Source: CAZSAL01 sp964604825
GTDB taxonomy: Bacteria; Elusimicrobiota; Elusimicrobia; 2-01-FULL-59-12
DNA: 64,000 nt
Assembly: GCA_964604825.1 (NCBI GenBank)
Contig: CAZSAL010000001.1
Coordinates: 1-64,000, forward strand
Reading direction: 5' to 3'
Of this stretch, positions 1 to 9,073 are shown in pieces (the first letter of the stretch is position 1; each line of letters opens with the position of its first letter). A program made the position numbers and the translations under genes. The notes under the pieces are model-generated. The model was not told the DNA's origin. It did not search any database and saw nothing but the letters and a program-made list of their open reading frames with translations.

Positions 1-147
1 GACCGCGGAGGATGACGGCGGGGGGGGGCCCACGTCGTGAAGGTATTCAGGTACAAATTTTCTATTTGCAGGTCTTTTTTCCCTGTTCCCTGTTTTTTTG
101 TTCCCGACGGGATTTGATAAAATATCAAGTGGTCTAAATAAAAATAT
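1..147. other. leading intergenic segment
   Basis: No gene is visible before the helicase start at 148. The segment holds a short heptamer-like run (TCCCTGT twice, about 80-95) and a 15-bp palindrome at 114-128, TTGATA-AAA-TATCAA, lying 20 bp upstream of the helicase start codon. The palindrome could be an operator or part of an AT-rich promoter. Nothing else supports a function. Confidence 0.35.
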
Positions 148-1821
148 ATGCAGAAAAATCCCCTTATCGTTCAAAGCGATCGTACCGTTCTGGCTGAGGT
201 TGATTCGCCTTTTTATGAAGAAGCGCGCAACAGGTTGTGCAGGTTTGCCGAACTGGTAAAATCGCCTGAACATATCCACACTTACAGGATTTCCGACCTT
301 TCGATCTGGAATGCGGCCGCTTCAGGCATGCCGTTTTCAGACATCAGTAAAACTCTGCATGATTATTCACGGTACCCGGCTCCGGAGCATATGCTCATGG
401 ATATGGAACGTGTCTATGCGCGCTACGGCCAGGTGCGGCTCAGGCCTGGACCGGATCCCACACGGTTGGTTCTGGATATCCTTGATGATTTTGTAAGGGC
501 GCAGGTCAGCCAGGACAAGGCGCTCGCTCCCATGCTGATCGAAAAAATGGGGGGCCAATCCTTTGCCATATGGTCAAAGGACCGGGGCCCCATAAAACAG
601 ATGTTCATAAAAAAAGGTTACCCGGTTGAAGATATAGCGGGGTACATCAAGGGGGAAAGCTGTCCGATAACTTTGCGCCAACAGACATCAGGAGGAGTGA
701 TGTTTGAACTGCGTGACTACCAGCGGGAGGCGGTGGAGATTTTTTATCAGAGCGGCGCGGCCAAAGGCGGGAACGGCGTGATCGTCCTGCCCTGCGGTTC
801 GGGAAAAACGGTAGTTGGACTTTCGGCCATGGCGCGCCTGGGAATGCAGACCCTGATCGTAGTTACCAGCGTGGCTGCGGTACGCCAGTGGATCCGGGAG
901 ATTTTGGATAAGACGGATTTGAAACCTGAGCAGGTGGGGGAATACACCGGTGAAGCCAAGCAGCTGCGCCCTGTAACTGTGGCTACGTACAACATTCTCA
1001 CATACGCAAAAAACGGGAAGGCGGAATATCGTTATTTTGATCTATTTAACGCCGCTAATTGGGGCTTAATCATTTATGACGAGGTGCATCTTTTGCCTGC
1101 GCCGCTTTTTCGTATGACCGCAGAGCTTCAGGCCCGTCGCCGGCTGGGGCTGACCGCAACGCTCGTGCGCGAGGATGGCCATGAAGATGACGTGTTTGCA
1201 TTGATAGGACCCAAGCGTTACGAAACTCCATGGAAGGAGCTGGAGGGCAAAGGATGGATAGCGGAAGCCGTTTGCCATGAAATCAGGGTAGCGTTGCCCG
1301 AAGCTGAAAAATTCAAATACGCCATTGCCGAGGGCCGGGCAAAATTTCGCCAGGCTGCGGAAAATTCGGCGAAAATAGACGTAATCGAATCACTTTTGAA
1401 TAAGCATCCGAAGGAACCAACGCTGATAATCGGCCAATACCTCGATCAACTTCAGAAGGTAGCGGCACATTTCCAGTTGCCGGTAATCACCGGGCAGACG
1501 CCCAACAATAAAAGAGAAAAGCTCTATAAGGAGTTCCGTGATGGCGAACTGCCGGCCATCGTTGTATCCAAAGTCGCTAATTTTTCCATTGATCTCCCTG
1601 ATGCGCGGATCCTGATCGAAATTTCCGGAGCCTTCGGATCGCGCCAGGAAGAAGCCCAGCGCCTAGGCCGCATTCTGAGGCCGAAGTCCGGAAACGAGGT
1701 GGCGCATTTTTATACGGTTGTTTCCGCCAACACGGAAGAGCAGGAATACGCCCGCCACCGACAGCTTTTCCTCGCGGAACAAGGGTACAAATATCAGATA
1801 GAAAGCCATGCTTCCTCTTAA
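148..1821 (+). CDS. XPB/ERCC3-type superfamily 2 DNA helicase
   Basis: ATP-dependent DNA helicase of the XPB (Ssl2/RAD25) group, expected to unwind or translocate on DNA in the cytoplasm during repair or transcription-coupled events. Residues about 5-90 match the N-terminal XPB/Ssl2 domain (Helicase_C_3-like). Residues about 190-370 form the first RecA-like lobe, with Walker A PCGSGKT near 216-222, the DEVH box at 311-314 and the TAT motif (GLTATLVRED). The second lobe follows, with the QxxGRxxR-type motif in EEAQRLGRILRPK. The length (557 aa) is normal for bacterial XPB. The gene overlaps the next one by 14 bp, an operon arrangement also known in actinobacteria. The family call is secure; the cellular role is inferred. 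Confidence 0.93.
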   Translation: MQKNPLIVQSDRTVLAEVDSPFYEEARNRLCRFAELVKSPEHIHTYRISDLSIWNAAASGMPFSDISKTLHDYSRYPAPEHMLMDMERVYARYGQVRLRPGPDPTRLVLDILDDFVRAQVSQDKALAPMLIEKMGGQSFAIWSKDRGPIKQMFIKKGYPVEDIAGYIKGESCPITLRQQTSGGVMFELRDYQREAVEIFYQSGAAKGGNGVIVLPCGSGKTVVGLSAMARLGMQTLIVVTSVAAVRQWIREILDKTDLKPEQVGEYTGEAKQLRPVTVATYNILTYAKNGKAEYRYFDLFNAANWGLIIYDEVHLLPAPLFRMTAELQARRRLGLTATLVREDGHEDDVFALIGPKRYETPWKELEGKGWIAEAVCHEIRVALPEAEKFKYAIAEGRAKFRQAAENSAKIDVIESLLNKHPKEPTLIIGQYLDQLQKVAAHFQLPVITGQTPNNKREKLYKEFRDGELPAIVVSKVANFSIDLPDARILIEISGAFGSRQEEAQRLGRILRPKSGNEVAHFYTVVSANTEEQEYARHRQLFLAEQGYKYQIESHASS

Positions 1822-3850
1822 AAACATCCTTCAAACCTGTTCCACAAAAGAGCTGGAAAAGATGCTGGCCCGGCTTCCTACCGATGAATGGATGCGGTCT
1901 TCATGGTGGGCGTGGACGTTACCCCTCGATAAAGCCGTGCGTGTTCTGGAAGATCCGGCGCGCGTGGAGAGTCTGCTGCGCACTCTTGGCCCGGAGGAGG
2001 AAGAAATGTTCCGCTACATCCTCAGTCAGGCCGGCCTGGAGTCCGAAGAAAATATCCTGAAGCGGTTTCCTCACGGCTCCGGCGTGCTGCGTAAGCTGAA
2101 ATCATCCTATCTGGTTTTTGAAAACACCGCATTGTCCAGACAGGAAAACACCCGGATATTTTGCGTTCCCAGGGATTTCGCGCGCTTTATTACGCTCTAT
2201 CCAGATGAAAGAACTTCACTTGCCAACCTTTTGAGGCAGCAGAGCGCGGATTATCTGGGAAAATTGGCGGTATCCTACGGTCTTGGGCCCGGCTCAAGGG
2301 AAGCCTTGCTTTTCCGTATGAGAAAAAAATTACTGGATGTGCAGTTCCTTCGCCGGATGATTGAAGAACTGCCGGAGAAGGAACGCAAGTTGTTCCAATT
2401 CATTGCCGAATCCGGCGGCGCAGTAAAACTGGCGCAATTGAAAGGTTTGGGATGGCCGGAATTGCCTGGCACGCCGCTGGGAATCATGTCGAGCGCGCCT
2501 ATACGGGGCCTATTCAAGAAAGCGCTTTGTTTCCCGGATATGAGCGGTAATGCGACGTCATTGGTTGTACCATCTGATCTGTTGATAACGTTTCAGGGGA
2601 AAAAGCCGGGGCCGGAGGTAATAATCAGCGGGACAATGCCTGCTTTTACTCGCGCCTGGGGTTTTCGTCTGTTGACGGATCTGCGGCTTTTGGCCGCGTT
2701 CAATGCAAGCGGGAGGCTTGTTCATACGCAGAAAAACCTTCCGGACAAGCGTTTACTAAGCGATTTTCTGAAAGCTCTTGGCGTTCGTGAAGAAAACTAT
2801 GGAATTTTTCTGTCCATGATGCTGGAAACTGTTGAGGAAAAGCCTGGCAGGGCCGCAACGGCTGTGCTCGAAGGATCTCCTTCACTGGCACTCCGGATTC
2901 TGACGCGCCAGTGGCAGGAGACTACTGTCTGGTCGGAATGCTTCACCTGGCGTCATGCCGGCAGAAGCGCGCGTTCAACCGGAGACGAGGCCGCTCCTTC
3001 GCGCAGGATGGTTGTGATGCGGGCGCTGGAGAAATTGCCTGGCAGGGAATGGGTGGAATATGGAGAGTTTTTGAAATGGCTTGACCGCTCGGGATGGCGC
3101 AACTCGGTTACCGGGCGCAACGGCCGCATGGCCGTTTTTGTCGCTCGGATTTCAAGCGAGAGCCTGACCAGGCTTGACGCCATGCAGTCCCTGAACGCAA
3201 TTATTAGCGAATCGCTTGTCTGGTTGGGCTTTGTGGAACTTGGTTATGCCCAGGAACCCAAGGCAAAAACGCCGGTTACGCATATCCGTTTAACGGATTG
3301 GGGACGCGCCTATCTTGATAAGAAAACCGAATCTGCCGCACTGCCGGACGCTCCGGTTGAGAGTACTTTCAAGGTTCTGACTAACCACGACATCGCCATA
3401 CCGCCGCATCTTGACCCCCGAATTCTTTCCAGGCTTTTTCGTTTCGCCAGTCTCAAGAGCACGTATAGTTTTTCTTTAAGCAAAGGTTCCCTCCGGTCCG
3501 CCTTCGATGAGAATATAACACTGGACGAAATTGTTAATTTTTTGAAGAATCATTCGCAGACAGGCGTACCGGAAAATGTTTTGCTCTTTATCAGAGAGGT
3601 GGGGCAGAAACACGGCCATATCAAAATCGGCCGTGCCGGGCTTTATGTCGAAGTGCAGGATCCCATGCTTTTGCTGGAAATTAAATCCCGGAAGGAATTT
3701 CGTCATTCAGTGATCAGGCAGGTCGGCGAACGGGTCTTGTTGATAGATGAAGACAGCCCTCAACGTCTTGCGAGGATATTGAAAAAACTGGGGTATATGC
3801 CTGTTATAGAAAGCCCGGGTCACGAATTGGATGTCCCGGAGGGATCCTGA
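1808..3850 (+). CDS. helicase-associated protein with XPB/Ssl2 N-terminal-like domain
   Basis: A 680-residue protein without helicase motifs. Its C-terminal third (about 515-660) resembles the XPB/Ssl2 N-terminal domain: a run starting VLTNHDIAIPPHLDP, then a helical stretch with FLKNHSQTGVPENV, and the closing LARILKKLGYMPV. The same domain type is at the front of the adjacent helicase. In actinobacteria a comparable helicase-associated protein sits next to the XPB gene, so a partner or accessory role on DNA is the best inference. The start overlaps the helicase end by 14 bp, suggesting translational coupling. The N-terminal two thirds are mostly helical and not recognised further. Confidence 0.75.
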   Translation: MLPLKNILQTCSTKELEKMLARLPTDEWMRSSWWAWTLPLDKAVRVLEDPARVESLLRTLGPEEEEMFRYILSQAGLESEENILKRFPHGSGVLRKLKSSYLVFENTALSRQENTRIFCVPRDFARFITLYPDERTSLANLLRQQSADYLGKLAVSYGLGPGSREALLFRMRKKLLDVQFLRRMIEELPEKERKLFQFIAESGGAVKLAQLKGLGWPELPGTPLGIMSSAPIRGLFKKALCFPDMSGNATSLVVPSDLLITFQGKKPGPEVIISGTMPAFTRAWGFRLLTDLRLLAAFNASGRLVHTQKNLPDKRLLSDFLKALGVREENYGIFLSMMLETVEEKPGRAATAVLEGSPSLALRILTRQWQETTVWSECFTWRHAGRSARSTGDEAAPSRRMVVMRALEKLPGREWVEYGEFLKWLDRSGWRNSVTGRNGRMAVFVARISSESLTRLDAMQSLNAIISESLVWLGFVELGYAQEPKAKTPVTHIRLTDWGRAYLDKKTESAALPDAPVESTFKVLTNHDIAIPPHLDPRILSRLFRFASLKSTYSFSLSKGSLRSAFDENITLDEIVNFLKNHSQTGVPENVLLFIREVGQKHGHIKIGRAGLYVEVQDPMLLLEIKSRKEFRHSVIRQVGERVLLIDEDSPQRLARILKKLGYMPVIESPGHELDVPEGS

Positions 3851-3856
3851 CTAACC

Positions 3857-4234
3857 ATGAAATATTTCCTCGTGCCGGCGCTGCTCGGTGTTCTTCTCCT
3901 GCAGTCGTTCCCGCCCGCCGTTGCCTCCCAACCCCTAAACAGCAGCGCTTCCAAACGAGCCAGGTATCAGCATCAGATTGAACAGGAACTTCAGGAGTTC
4001 ACGCGTAAGATAAACGTACTGAAAGCCCGCGTTCATAAAGTCAGCGCAGAGAAAAGCGTAGAACTCAAACAGCGCATCCAATTATTGGAGCATAAAGAAC
4101 GCGCGGCAAAGGCGAGCTTTGCGCAGCTCAAGCGCTCGAGTGGTACGCAGTGGGAAAAAATCAAGAAATCCGTCGACCGGCAAATCATAGATCTCCGCAA
4201 AACCTACAACAAAACCATCAATAAGCTGCATTAA
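3857..4234 (+). CDS. small exported coiled-coil protein
   Basis: A 125-residue protein. Residues 1-24 form a signal peptide (MKYFLVPALLGVLLLQSF, then PPAVAS with cleavage after AVAS). Residues about 35-120 are almost wholly charged helix with heptad spacing (EQELQEFTRKINVLKARV), as expected for a periplasmic coiled coil. The gene follows the helicase pair by 6 bp, so it is probably cotranscribed, although no functional link is evident. No family was recognised and no function is proposed. Confidence 0.7.
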   Translation: MKYFLVPALLGVLLLQSFPPAVASQPLNSSASKRARYQHQIEQELQEFTRKINVLKARVHKVSAEKSVELKQRIQLLEHKERAAKASFAQLKRSSGTQWEKIKKSVDRQIIDLRKTYNKTINKLH

Positions 4235-4302
4235 TCACAATTTACCTTTGTCAGCGATTGTTTGTAACCGCGCGCCTTTCCAGCCCGTCTAATTCCCTGC
4301 TT

Positions 4303-4986
4303 ATGGCCCCCCCCACTGTTGTAGCGAAAGAGCCGTTCCATTTTGTGACTCATCTTAATCTTACGGAACTTACCGGCAAGCGCGTGCGAGATCTGTATGA
4401 GTTGCTTGAGCATTTGCGGACCGTTCCGGAATCGGTTATTTATTATCACACGCACCATTTCCTTGAACAGCATCAGTTCCTTTCGCCGGAACCGCCCAAT
4501 GATTTCGCCTACTGGGTGACTTATGTTCTGCAGGAAGAGCGCCTCGGGGAACGGCTGGCAGCCATTGATACGATCGAGTTTGAAACCCTGGGGAGTTTGA
4601 GGGATGCTCTGATCAAGACGATCCAGAGCCATCTCCAGTCGATGCCGTCCAAGCGCGTTGCTCCCGAAGGGCAGGAGTTACACTTAATGAGCGTCCGTTC
4701 CTTTATCCTGCCCACTCCGTTCATTGTTCGCACTCTGCAGGAATTTGCCACCGCGCTGCGCAGAGTCAGCATCTATTCGCTTTATCATCATGTATTTGAA
4801 GCCCGGCTGCGGTTGCATCGCGGCAATGACTTTACGGTCTGGTTTGAAAACTCTTTGGGCGAGAAAAAACTCGCCGACCAGATTTCGCAGTGGGACCCTT
4901 ACACGCAGACGCTCGAGGGATTGCGCGCCCGCATGCACAAGCTTATCCGTCAGCGGCTGGAAGAATTACATTATGCCTCTGCTTGA
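4303..4986 (+). CDS. DUF5752 family protein
   Basis: The sequence contains the DUF5752 hallmark stretch: FHFVTHLNLTELTGKRVRDL, then VIYYHTHHFLEQHQFLSPEP followed by PNDFAYWV. In known genomes this family is found beside TreT-type trehalose synthases, and here it is directly upstream of one, overlapping it by 14 bp. The reading frame is open back to a TTG at 4258, but the ATG at 4303 fits the usual start of the family, shortly before the PFHF segment. Neither start has a clear Shine-Dalgarno sequence. The biochemical function is unknown; the context suggests a role with sugar-glucoside synthesis. Confidence 0.78.
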   Translation: MAPPTVVAKEPFHFVTHLNLTELTGKRVRDLYELLEHLRTVPESVIYYHTHHFLEQHQFLSPEPPNDFAYWVTYVLQEERLGERLAAIDTIEFETLGSLRDALIKTIQSHLQSMPSKRVAPEGQELHLMSVRSFILPTPFIVRTLQEFATALRRVSIYSLYHHVFEARLRLHRGNDFTVWFENSLGEKKLADQISQWDPYTQTLEGLRARMHKLIRQRLEELHYASA

Positions 4987-6193
4987 TCAGTATATTCCTA
5001 TCATTGGAAACAACGTAATCAACGAGCTTCAAATGCTGGGGGAACGTCTGCGTGGAAAGGTGATAAGGAACATCAATTCCACGGCTGTCGGCGGAGGAGT
5101 GGCGGAGATCCTCAGCCGGATGATCCCATTTTTCAAGGAGCTGGGGATCGATGCCCGGTGGGATGTCATCAAGGGCGACGAAGAATTCTTTATCGTAACG
5201 AAGAAAATTCACAACGCTCTGCACGGGACAAAAAGCGTGTTCACTACACGGGATTTTGAAGTCTATTATGAAACGCAGAAACGCAATGCGGGAGAGATGG
5301 ATCTCTCGGGAGATATCGTATTTATTCACGACCCACAGCCCGCCGGACTCATTTTGGAGAAAAACAAACATCAAAATCACTGGTTATGGCGCTGTCACGT
5401 CGATGTTTCCAACCCTCAGCTGGAGATATGGCAGTTCTTAAAACCTATGGTTGAACAATTCGAAGCGGCCGTCTTTTCTGCGCCGTCATTTGCCCAGCGG
5501 CTGGATATCCGGCAGGTCCTGATAGCGCCTTCCATCGACCCGTTAAGCGACAAGAACAGGGAGCTGTCCAAGGAAGAGGTTAGCAATATCGTCACACAAT
5601 TCAGTATCGATCCTAAGCGCCCTCTTGTCACGCAGGTTTCACGGTTCGATCGCCTGAAAGATCCGGTAGGCGTGATTGAGGCTTACAAAATGGCGAAAAA
5701 ACGCGTTGATTGCCAGCTGCTCCTAGTCGGTGGTTCCGCCGCGGACGACCCGGAGGCTGTGCAGGTCCTGGCAGAAGCGCGGGAAGCGGCGGGAGTCGAC
5801 CCAGACATCCATATTTTGGAGCTGCCGCCTACCAGTAATATTGAAATCAATGCCTTGCAGCGGGCTTCTACGATTATTTTGCAGAAATCTCTGAAAGAGG
5901 GGTTTGGTCTTACGGTATCCGAAGCCCTGTGGAAAGCGAAACCGGTGATCGCCGGATCGGTTGGCGGCATTCCGCTGCAGATAACGCACAAATATTCCGG
6001 GATTTTGACTCTATCAATAGAAGGAACCGCTTACTGGATTAAGCAGCTTCTTCAGGAGCCGGGGTACGCGCAAAAACTGGGGGAAAACGGCCGGGAGCAC
6101 GTTCGGCAGAATTTCCTATTAACGCGGCACCTAAGGGATTATCTGCTCACTTTCCTGTCGGTGGGCCATACGGAAGATATTATTTACGTCTAA
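4973..6193 (+). CDS. TreT-like trehalose synthase, GT4 glycosyltransferase
   Basis: A retaining GT-B glycosyltransferase of the TreT type, which joins NDP-glucose and glucose into trehalose in characterised members. Visible features are the N-terminal glycine loop NSTAVGGGVAEIL, the middle VTQVSRFDRLKDPVGVIEAY at the start of the nucleotide-binding lobe, and the GT4 EX7E motif in KEGFGLTVSEALWKAKPVIA. The frame is open farther upstream (4724), but that part overlaps the DUF5752 gene in another frame. The ATG at 4973 gives 406 residues, the usual TreT length, and begins MPLLDQYIPIIG. The stop overlaps the next start as TAATG. Coupling to a trehalose-phosphatase leaves open whether the acceptor is glucose or a phosphorylated sugar. 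Confidence 0.82.
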   Translation: MPLLDQYIPIIGNNVINELQMLGERLRGKVIRNINSTAVGGGVAEILSRMIPFFKELGIDARWDVIKGDEEFFIVTKKIHNALHGTKSVFTTRDFEVYYETQKRNAGEMDLSGDIVFIHDPQPAGLILEKNKHQNHWLWRCHVDVSNPQLEIWQFLKPMVEQFEAAVFSAPSFAQRLDIRQVLIAPSIDPLSDKNRELSKEEVSNIVTQFSIDPKRPLVTQVSRFDRLKDPVGVIEAYKMAKKRVDCQLLLVGGSAADDPEAVQVLAEAREAAGVDPDIHILELPPTSNIEINALQRASTIILQKSLKEGFGLTVSEALWKAKPVIAGSVGGIPLQITHKYSGILTLSIEGTAYWIKQLLQEPGYAQKLGENGREHVRQNFLLTRHLRDYLLTFLSVGHTEDIIYV

Positions 6194-6999
6194 TGAAATA
6201 CTGGCGGGATCATTGGAGTGAGATCGAAGGCCGGATTTCCAGCGCAAAAATGGTTCTGCTCGCTTTGGATTATGACGGAGTCTTGTCCCCCATCGCCCAC
6301 CGGCCTGAACACGCGAAAATTTCCGTACCTACGCGTAATCTTCTTCGGCGCCTCGCCAGCCATCCGGCTTTTACGGTGGCTGTGGTCACAGGCCGGGCGC
6401 TTTATAACATCCAGAGCATGGTGGGACTCAAAGGTATTATTTACGCAGGTAATCATGGGCTGGAAATCAGCGCCGCGGACAAGATGGAAACGCATGTGGA
6501 TCCGGGCATGTTCCAGGAGGAACTTGCCAAAGCCAAACTGCATCTGACGCGGCTTGCGCAGTCGTTCTCCGGCGCATTCGTGGAAGATAAAGGGATCAGC
6601 CTGACTCTGCATTACAGGGGCATCAAGGAAGACGACTGGGAGAATCTGCAGAAGGATTTTATGAATTGGGCCCAGACCCTGCACCCATCCCTGAGAATAT
6701 GCCTTGGCAAAAAAATATACGAAATCCGTCCCAGCGCGGACTGGGACAAAGGCGATGCGGTATTGAAGATCTGGAGGAAAGAAGCCCCGCATGCAATGCC
6801 CATATATGTGGGAGACGACCATACGGACGAGGATGTTTTCAACGCTTTAAAGCACGAGCATGTCGTAACCCTATATGTGGGAGAGAACGGCAAATCGACC
6901 GCTGAATATTTCGCCCATTCTTCCGAAGATGTATTTCAATTTTTAATGAAAGTGGATGAAATATCCCTGCAATTCCCCGACCCGGCGTCATCGAATTAA
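6193..6999 (+). CDS. otsB: trehalose-phosphatase, HAD superfamily
   Basis: HAD-type sugar phosphatase expected to hydrolyse trehalose 6-phosphate to trehalose and phosphate. Motif I is ALDYDGVLSPI (residues about 22-32), the TGR of motif II follows in VVTGRAL, the cap contains NHGLEIS, and motif IV is GDDHTDEDVFNAL near residue 205. The length (268 aa) matches OtsB. The start codon overlaps the preceding stop by one base. Related phosphatases act on glucosylglycerol phosphate or mannosylglycerate phosphate, so substrate identity rests on neighbours. It is the last member of the trehalose block, with a 38-bp gap before the next start. Confidence 0.85.
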   Translation: MKYWRDHWSEIEGRISSAKMVLLALDYDGVLSPIAHRPEHAKISVPTRNLLRRLASHPAFTVAVVTGRALYNIQSMVGLKGIIYAGNHGLEISAADKMETHVDPGMFQEELAKAKLHLTRLAQSFSGAFVEDKGISLTLHYRGIKEDDWENLQKDFMNWAQTLHPSLRICLGKKIYEIRPSADWDKGDAVLKIWRKEAPHAMPIYVGDDHTDEDVFNALKHEHVVTLYVGENGKSTAEYFAHSSEDVFQFLMKVDEISLQFPDPASSN

Positions 7000-7037
7000 G
7001 CCTTTACATTTTTTCTAATTAGATATATTTGTTTGTT

Positions 7038-8123
7038 ATGGACAAAATTGAAGGATCCAAAAATCCTGCCCGGAAGATCACAGGAGCCGAGGGTGGGTTC
7101 AATGCGTGGGACCCGGCAGTAATTAAAGAGATCGACAAGCTCATCGACCTGGCCAGGCCGCCGAACGAGTTGATAGATAACCGTGATCTGGTTCGCCAAA
7201 TGATAGTGACGGCGCTGAAGACTCAGTACTCACAGCTTGATCGCGGCGATGTTAAAATTTTGAGTCGTTCCCTGCGCGAACTGCGTTATGGATTTCGTAT
7301 TTTCAAGGAATACAGGGACCGTCCCAAAGTCACCATGTTCGGGTCCGCGCGGACTCAACCCGGTGATCCGGAATATAAACAGGCGCTTACCTTTTCGCGG
7401 AAAATGGCCAAAAACGGCTTCATGATGATTACCGGCGCTGGCCCCGGGATAATGAAGGCCGGAAACGAAGGCGCCGGCAAAGGAAACAGCTTCGGCATCA
7501 ATATCCGGCTGCCGTTTGAACAGACGGCAAACGAGTTCATTTTTGAAGACCCCAGATTCGTCGACTGCCGTTTCTTTTTCACACGGAAACTGATGTTCAT
7601 AAAGGAAACCAGCGCCGTCGTTTTTTTTCCTGGCGGATTTGGAACGCACGACGAAGGATTTGAAACCCTGACGCTGGTGCAGACCGGCAAGTGCGATCCC
7701 ATGCCTCTGGTATTTATCGACGCGCCCGGCGGGAATTACTGGAATGAGTGGTACAAATTTATCCTCAAGCAGCTGCTTAAAAAGGGAAAGATATCGCGCG
7801 AGGACCTGAGCATTTTCAAAATCACCGATTCCGTGGACAAGGCGGTGGAAGAGATCCTGCATTTTTACAGGAATTACCATTCCATGCGCTATGTCAAAGA
7901 CGATCTGGTCATCCGCCTGAAGAAGCCTCTGTCGCCGGAATCCCTGGCTGATCTTAATTCCAATTTCCAGGAAATCTGCGTTAGGGGCAGGGGGCGTTTC
8001 AGGTTGAGCGAGCCGCTGCTGGAAGAAAACGATCATCTTGATCTTCCCCGCATCGTCTTCCCGTTCAATCGGCACAACTTCGGTCTTCTCCGCCAGCTCA
8101 TCAACCGCATCAACAGTTATTAA
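7038..8123 (+). CDS. LOG-family (TIGR00730-type) Rossmann protein
   Basis: The core (about residues 95-285) has the LOG/lysine-decarboxylase-like fold signature: FGSARTQPGD, GAGPGIMKAGNEGAG and the diagnostic PGGFGTHDEGFE. In characterised relatives this family hydrolyses cytokinin or other nucleoside 5'-monophosphates to free base and ribose phosphate. At 361 residues it is longer than plain LOG proteins: about 90 residues precede the domain and about 75 follow it. The open frame extends to a TTG at 7029, but the ATG at 7038 is preferred. The substrate is not predictable from the sequence. Confidence 0.82.
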   Translation: MDKIEGSKNPARKITGAEGGFNAWDPAVIKEIDKLIDLARPPNELIDNRDLVRQMIVTALKTQYSQLDRGDVKILSRSLRELRYGFRIFKEYRDRPKVTMFGSARTQPGDPEYKQALTFSRKMAKNGFMMITGAGPGIMKAGNEGAGKGNSFGINIRLPFEQTANEFIFEDPRFVDCRFFFTRKLMFIKETSAVVFFPGGFGTHDEGFETLTLVQTGKCDPMPLVFIDAPGGNYWNEWYKFILKQLLKKGKISREDLSIFKITDSVDKAVEEILHFYRNYHSMRYVKDDLVIRLKKPLSPESLADLNSNFQEICVRGRGRFRLSEPLLEENDHLDLPRIVFPFNRHNFGLLRQLINRINSY

Positions 8124-8158
8124 CCCCGCATTGTTGGACAAGTTGCTAAAATTTCAAC

Positions 8159-9073
8159 ATGAGAATCATCAGCGTTTGCCTATCGATCTTTTTGTTTTCT
8201 GTTGCTTCGGCAGTTGTGGCCGCGGAAGCTCCTCCGCTTAAGGCGGAGATCCATCCGTCCGTGATTGAACAGGATACCGGCATGAAGGGCGAGCTTAACG
8301 CGGCGGAAAACGTGTTTACCATCCGCGTGCCGCGCAGCGATCTCCGCGTATTTTCCGGGACTGCGCCCGTTTCGCCGATAGAGATGGTTTCATGGGCGGG
8401 CTTCACTCCGTCGGGCAGCCATATGATTGTGCTTGGCAGCCTGGTAGTAGCCGAGACTCAGGTGAATCCGGTAATGAGCGCTGCGCTGGACAACGGTCTG
8501 GAAGTAACGGCGCTGCATAATCAGTTTATGGGAGACGGCCCCCGCGTCATGAACATGAGCATCCAGGGCGCGGGCAGCGAAGAGGCGGTAGCCAAGGCGG
8601 TAGGGGCGGTATTCAAGGTCATGCAGGGAACCGGCAGCGTATCAGTCGTTGCCGCGCCGGCCGTGACTGATGCAAAAAAACTTCATGTAAAAAAGATCGA
8701 AGAAATCCTGAATTTTTCCGGGCAGTGGCTGGGCGCTGCAGGTACAAATGAAGTTTTTGAAATCGTCATCGGACGGTCAACCCGGATTGGACCGGTGGAA
8801 CTGGGCCGCGCTATGGGGGTGGGAGACCGGCTGCTGTTTTCAGGCACGGACGGAAACGCTGTTGTTGAGGGAGATTTCGTCGCTCTGGAGCCGGAGTTAA
8901 GGGACGTCCTTAAAATTATGCGCCATGGTGGTTTTGTAATTATGGCTGTCCACAACCGCATGACCGGAGAAGCGCCCCGCGTCATCTTTGTTCATTTCAG
9001 AGGGCAGGGGAAGGTTCTGGACCTGGCCCGCACCCTGAGATCTGTGCTCGATGGGCAGTCCATCATTAAATGA
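8159..9073 (+). CDS. exported protein with two DUF1259 repeats
   Basis: A signal peptide (MRIISVCLSIFLFSVASAVV, then cleavage near VAA) is followed by two DUF1259 (LppY/LpqO-like) repeats at about residues 30-160 and 180-300. Shared signatures are an IPRSDL-like strand (RVPRSDLRV), a VNPVMSAALDNGLEVTALHN segment in the first copy, and IMAVHNRMTGEAPRVIFVHF in the second. The family is secreted or lipoprotein-like and of unknown function. The stop overlaps the next start (ATGATGA), so it is translationally coupled to the TVP38-like membrane protein. Confidence 0.82.
   Translation: MRIISVCLSIFLFSVASAVVAAEAPPLKAEIHPSVIEQDTGMKGELNAAENVFTIRVPRSDLRVFSGTAPVSPIEMVSWAGFTPSGSHMIVLGSLVVAETQVNPVMSAALDNGLEVTALHNQFMGDGPRVMNMSIQGAGSEEAVAKAVGAVFKVMQGTGSVSVVAAPAVTDAKKLHVKKIEEILNFSGQWLGAAGTNEVFEIVIGRSTRIGPVELGRAMGVGDRLLFSGTDGNAVVEGDFVALEPELRDVLKIMRHGGFVIMAVHNRMTGEAPRVIFVHFRGQGKVLDLARTLRSVLDGQSIIK

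Noticed and set aside
4724..4972. Extended N-terminus for the TreT-like glycosyltransferase
   Set aside because: It overlaps the DUF5752 coding sequence in another frame and does not match the family; ATG 4973 gives the normal length.
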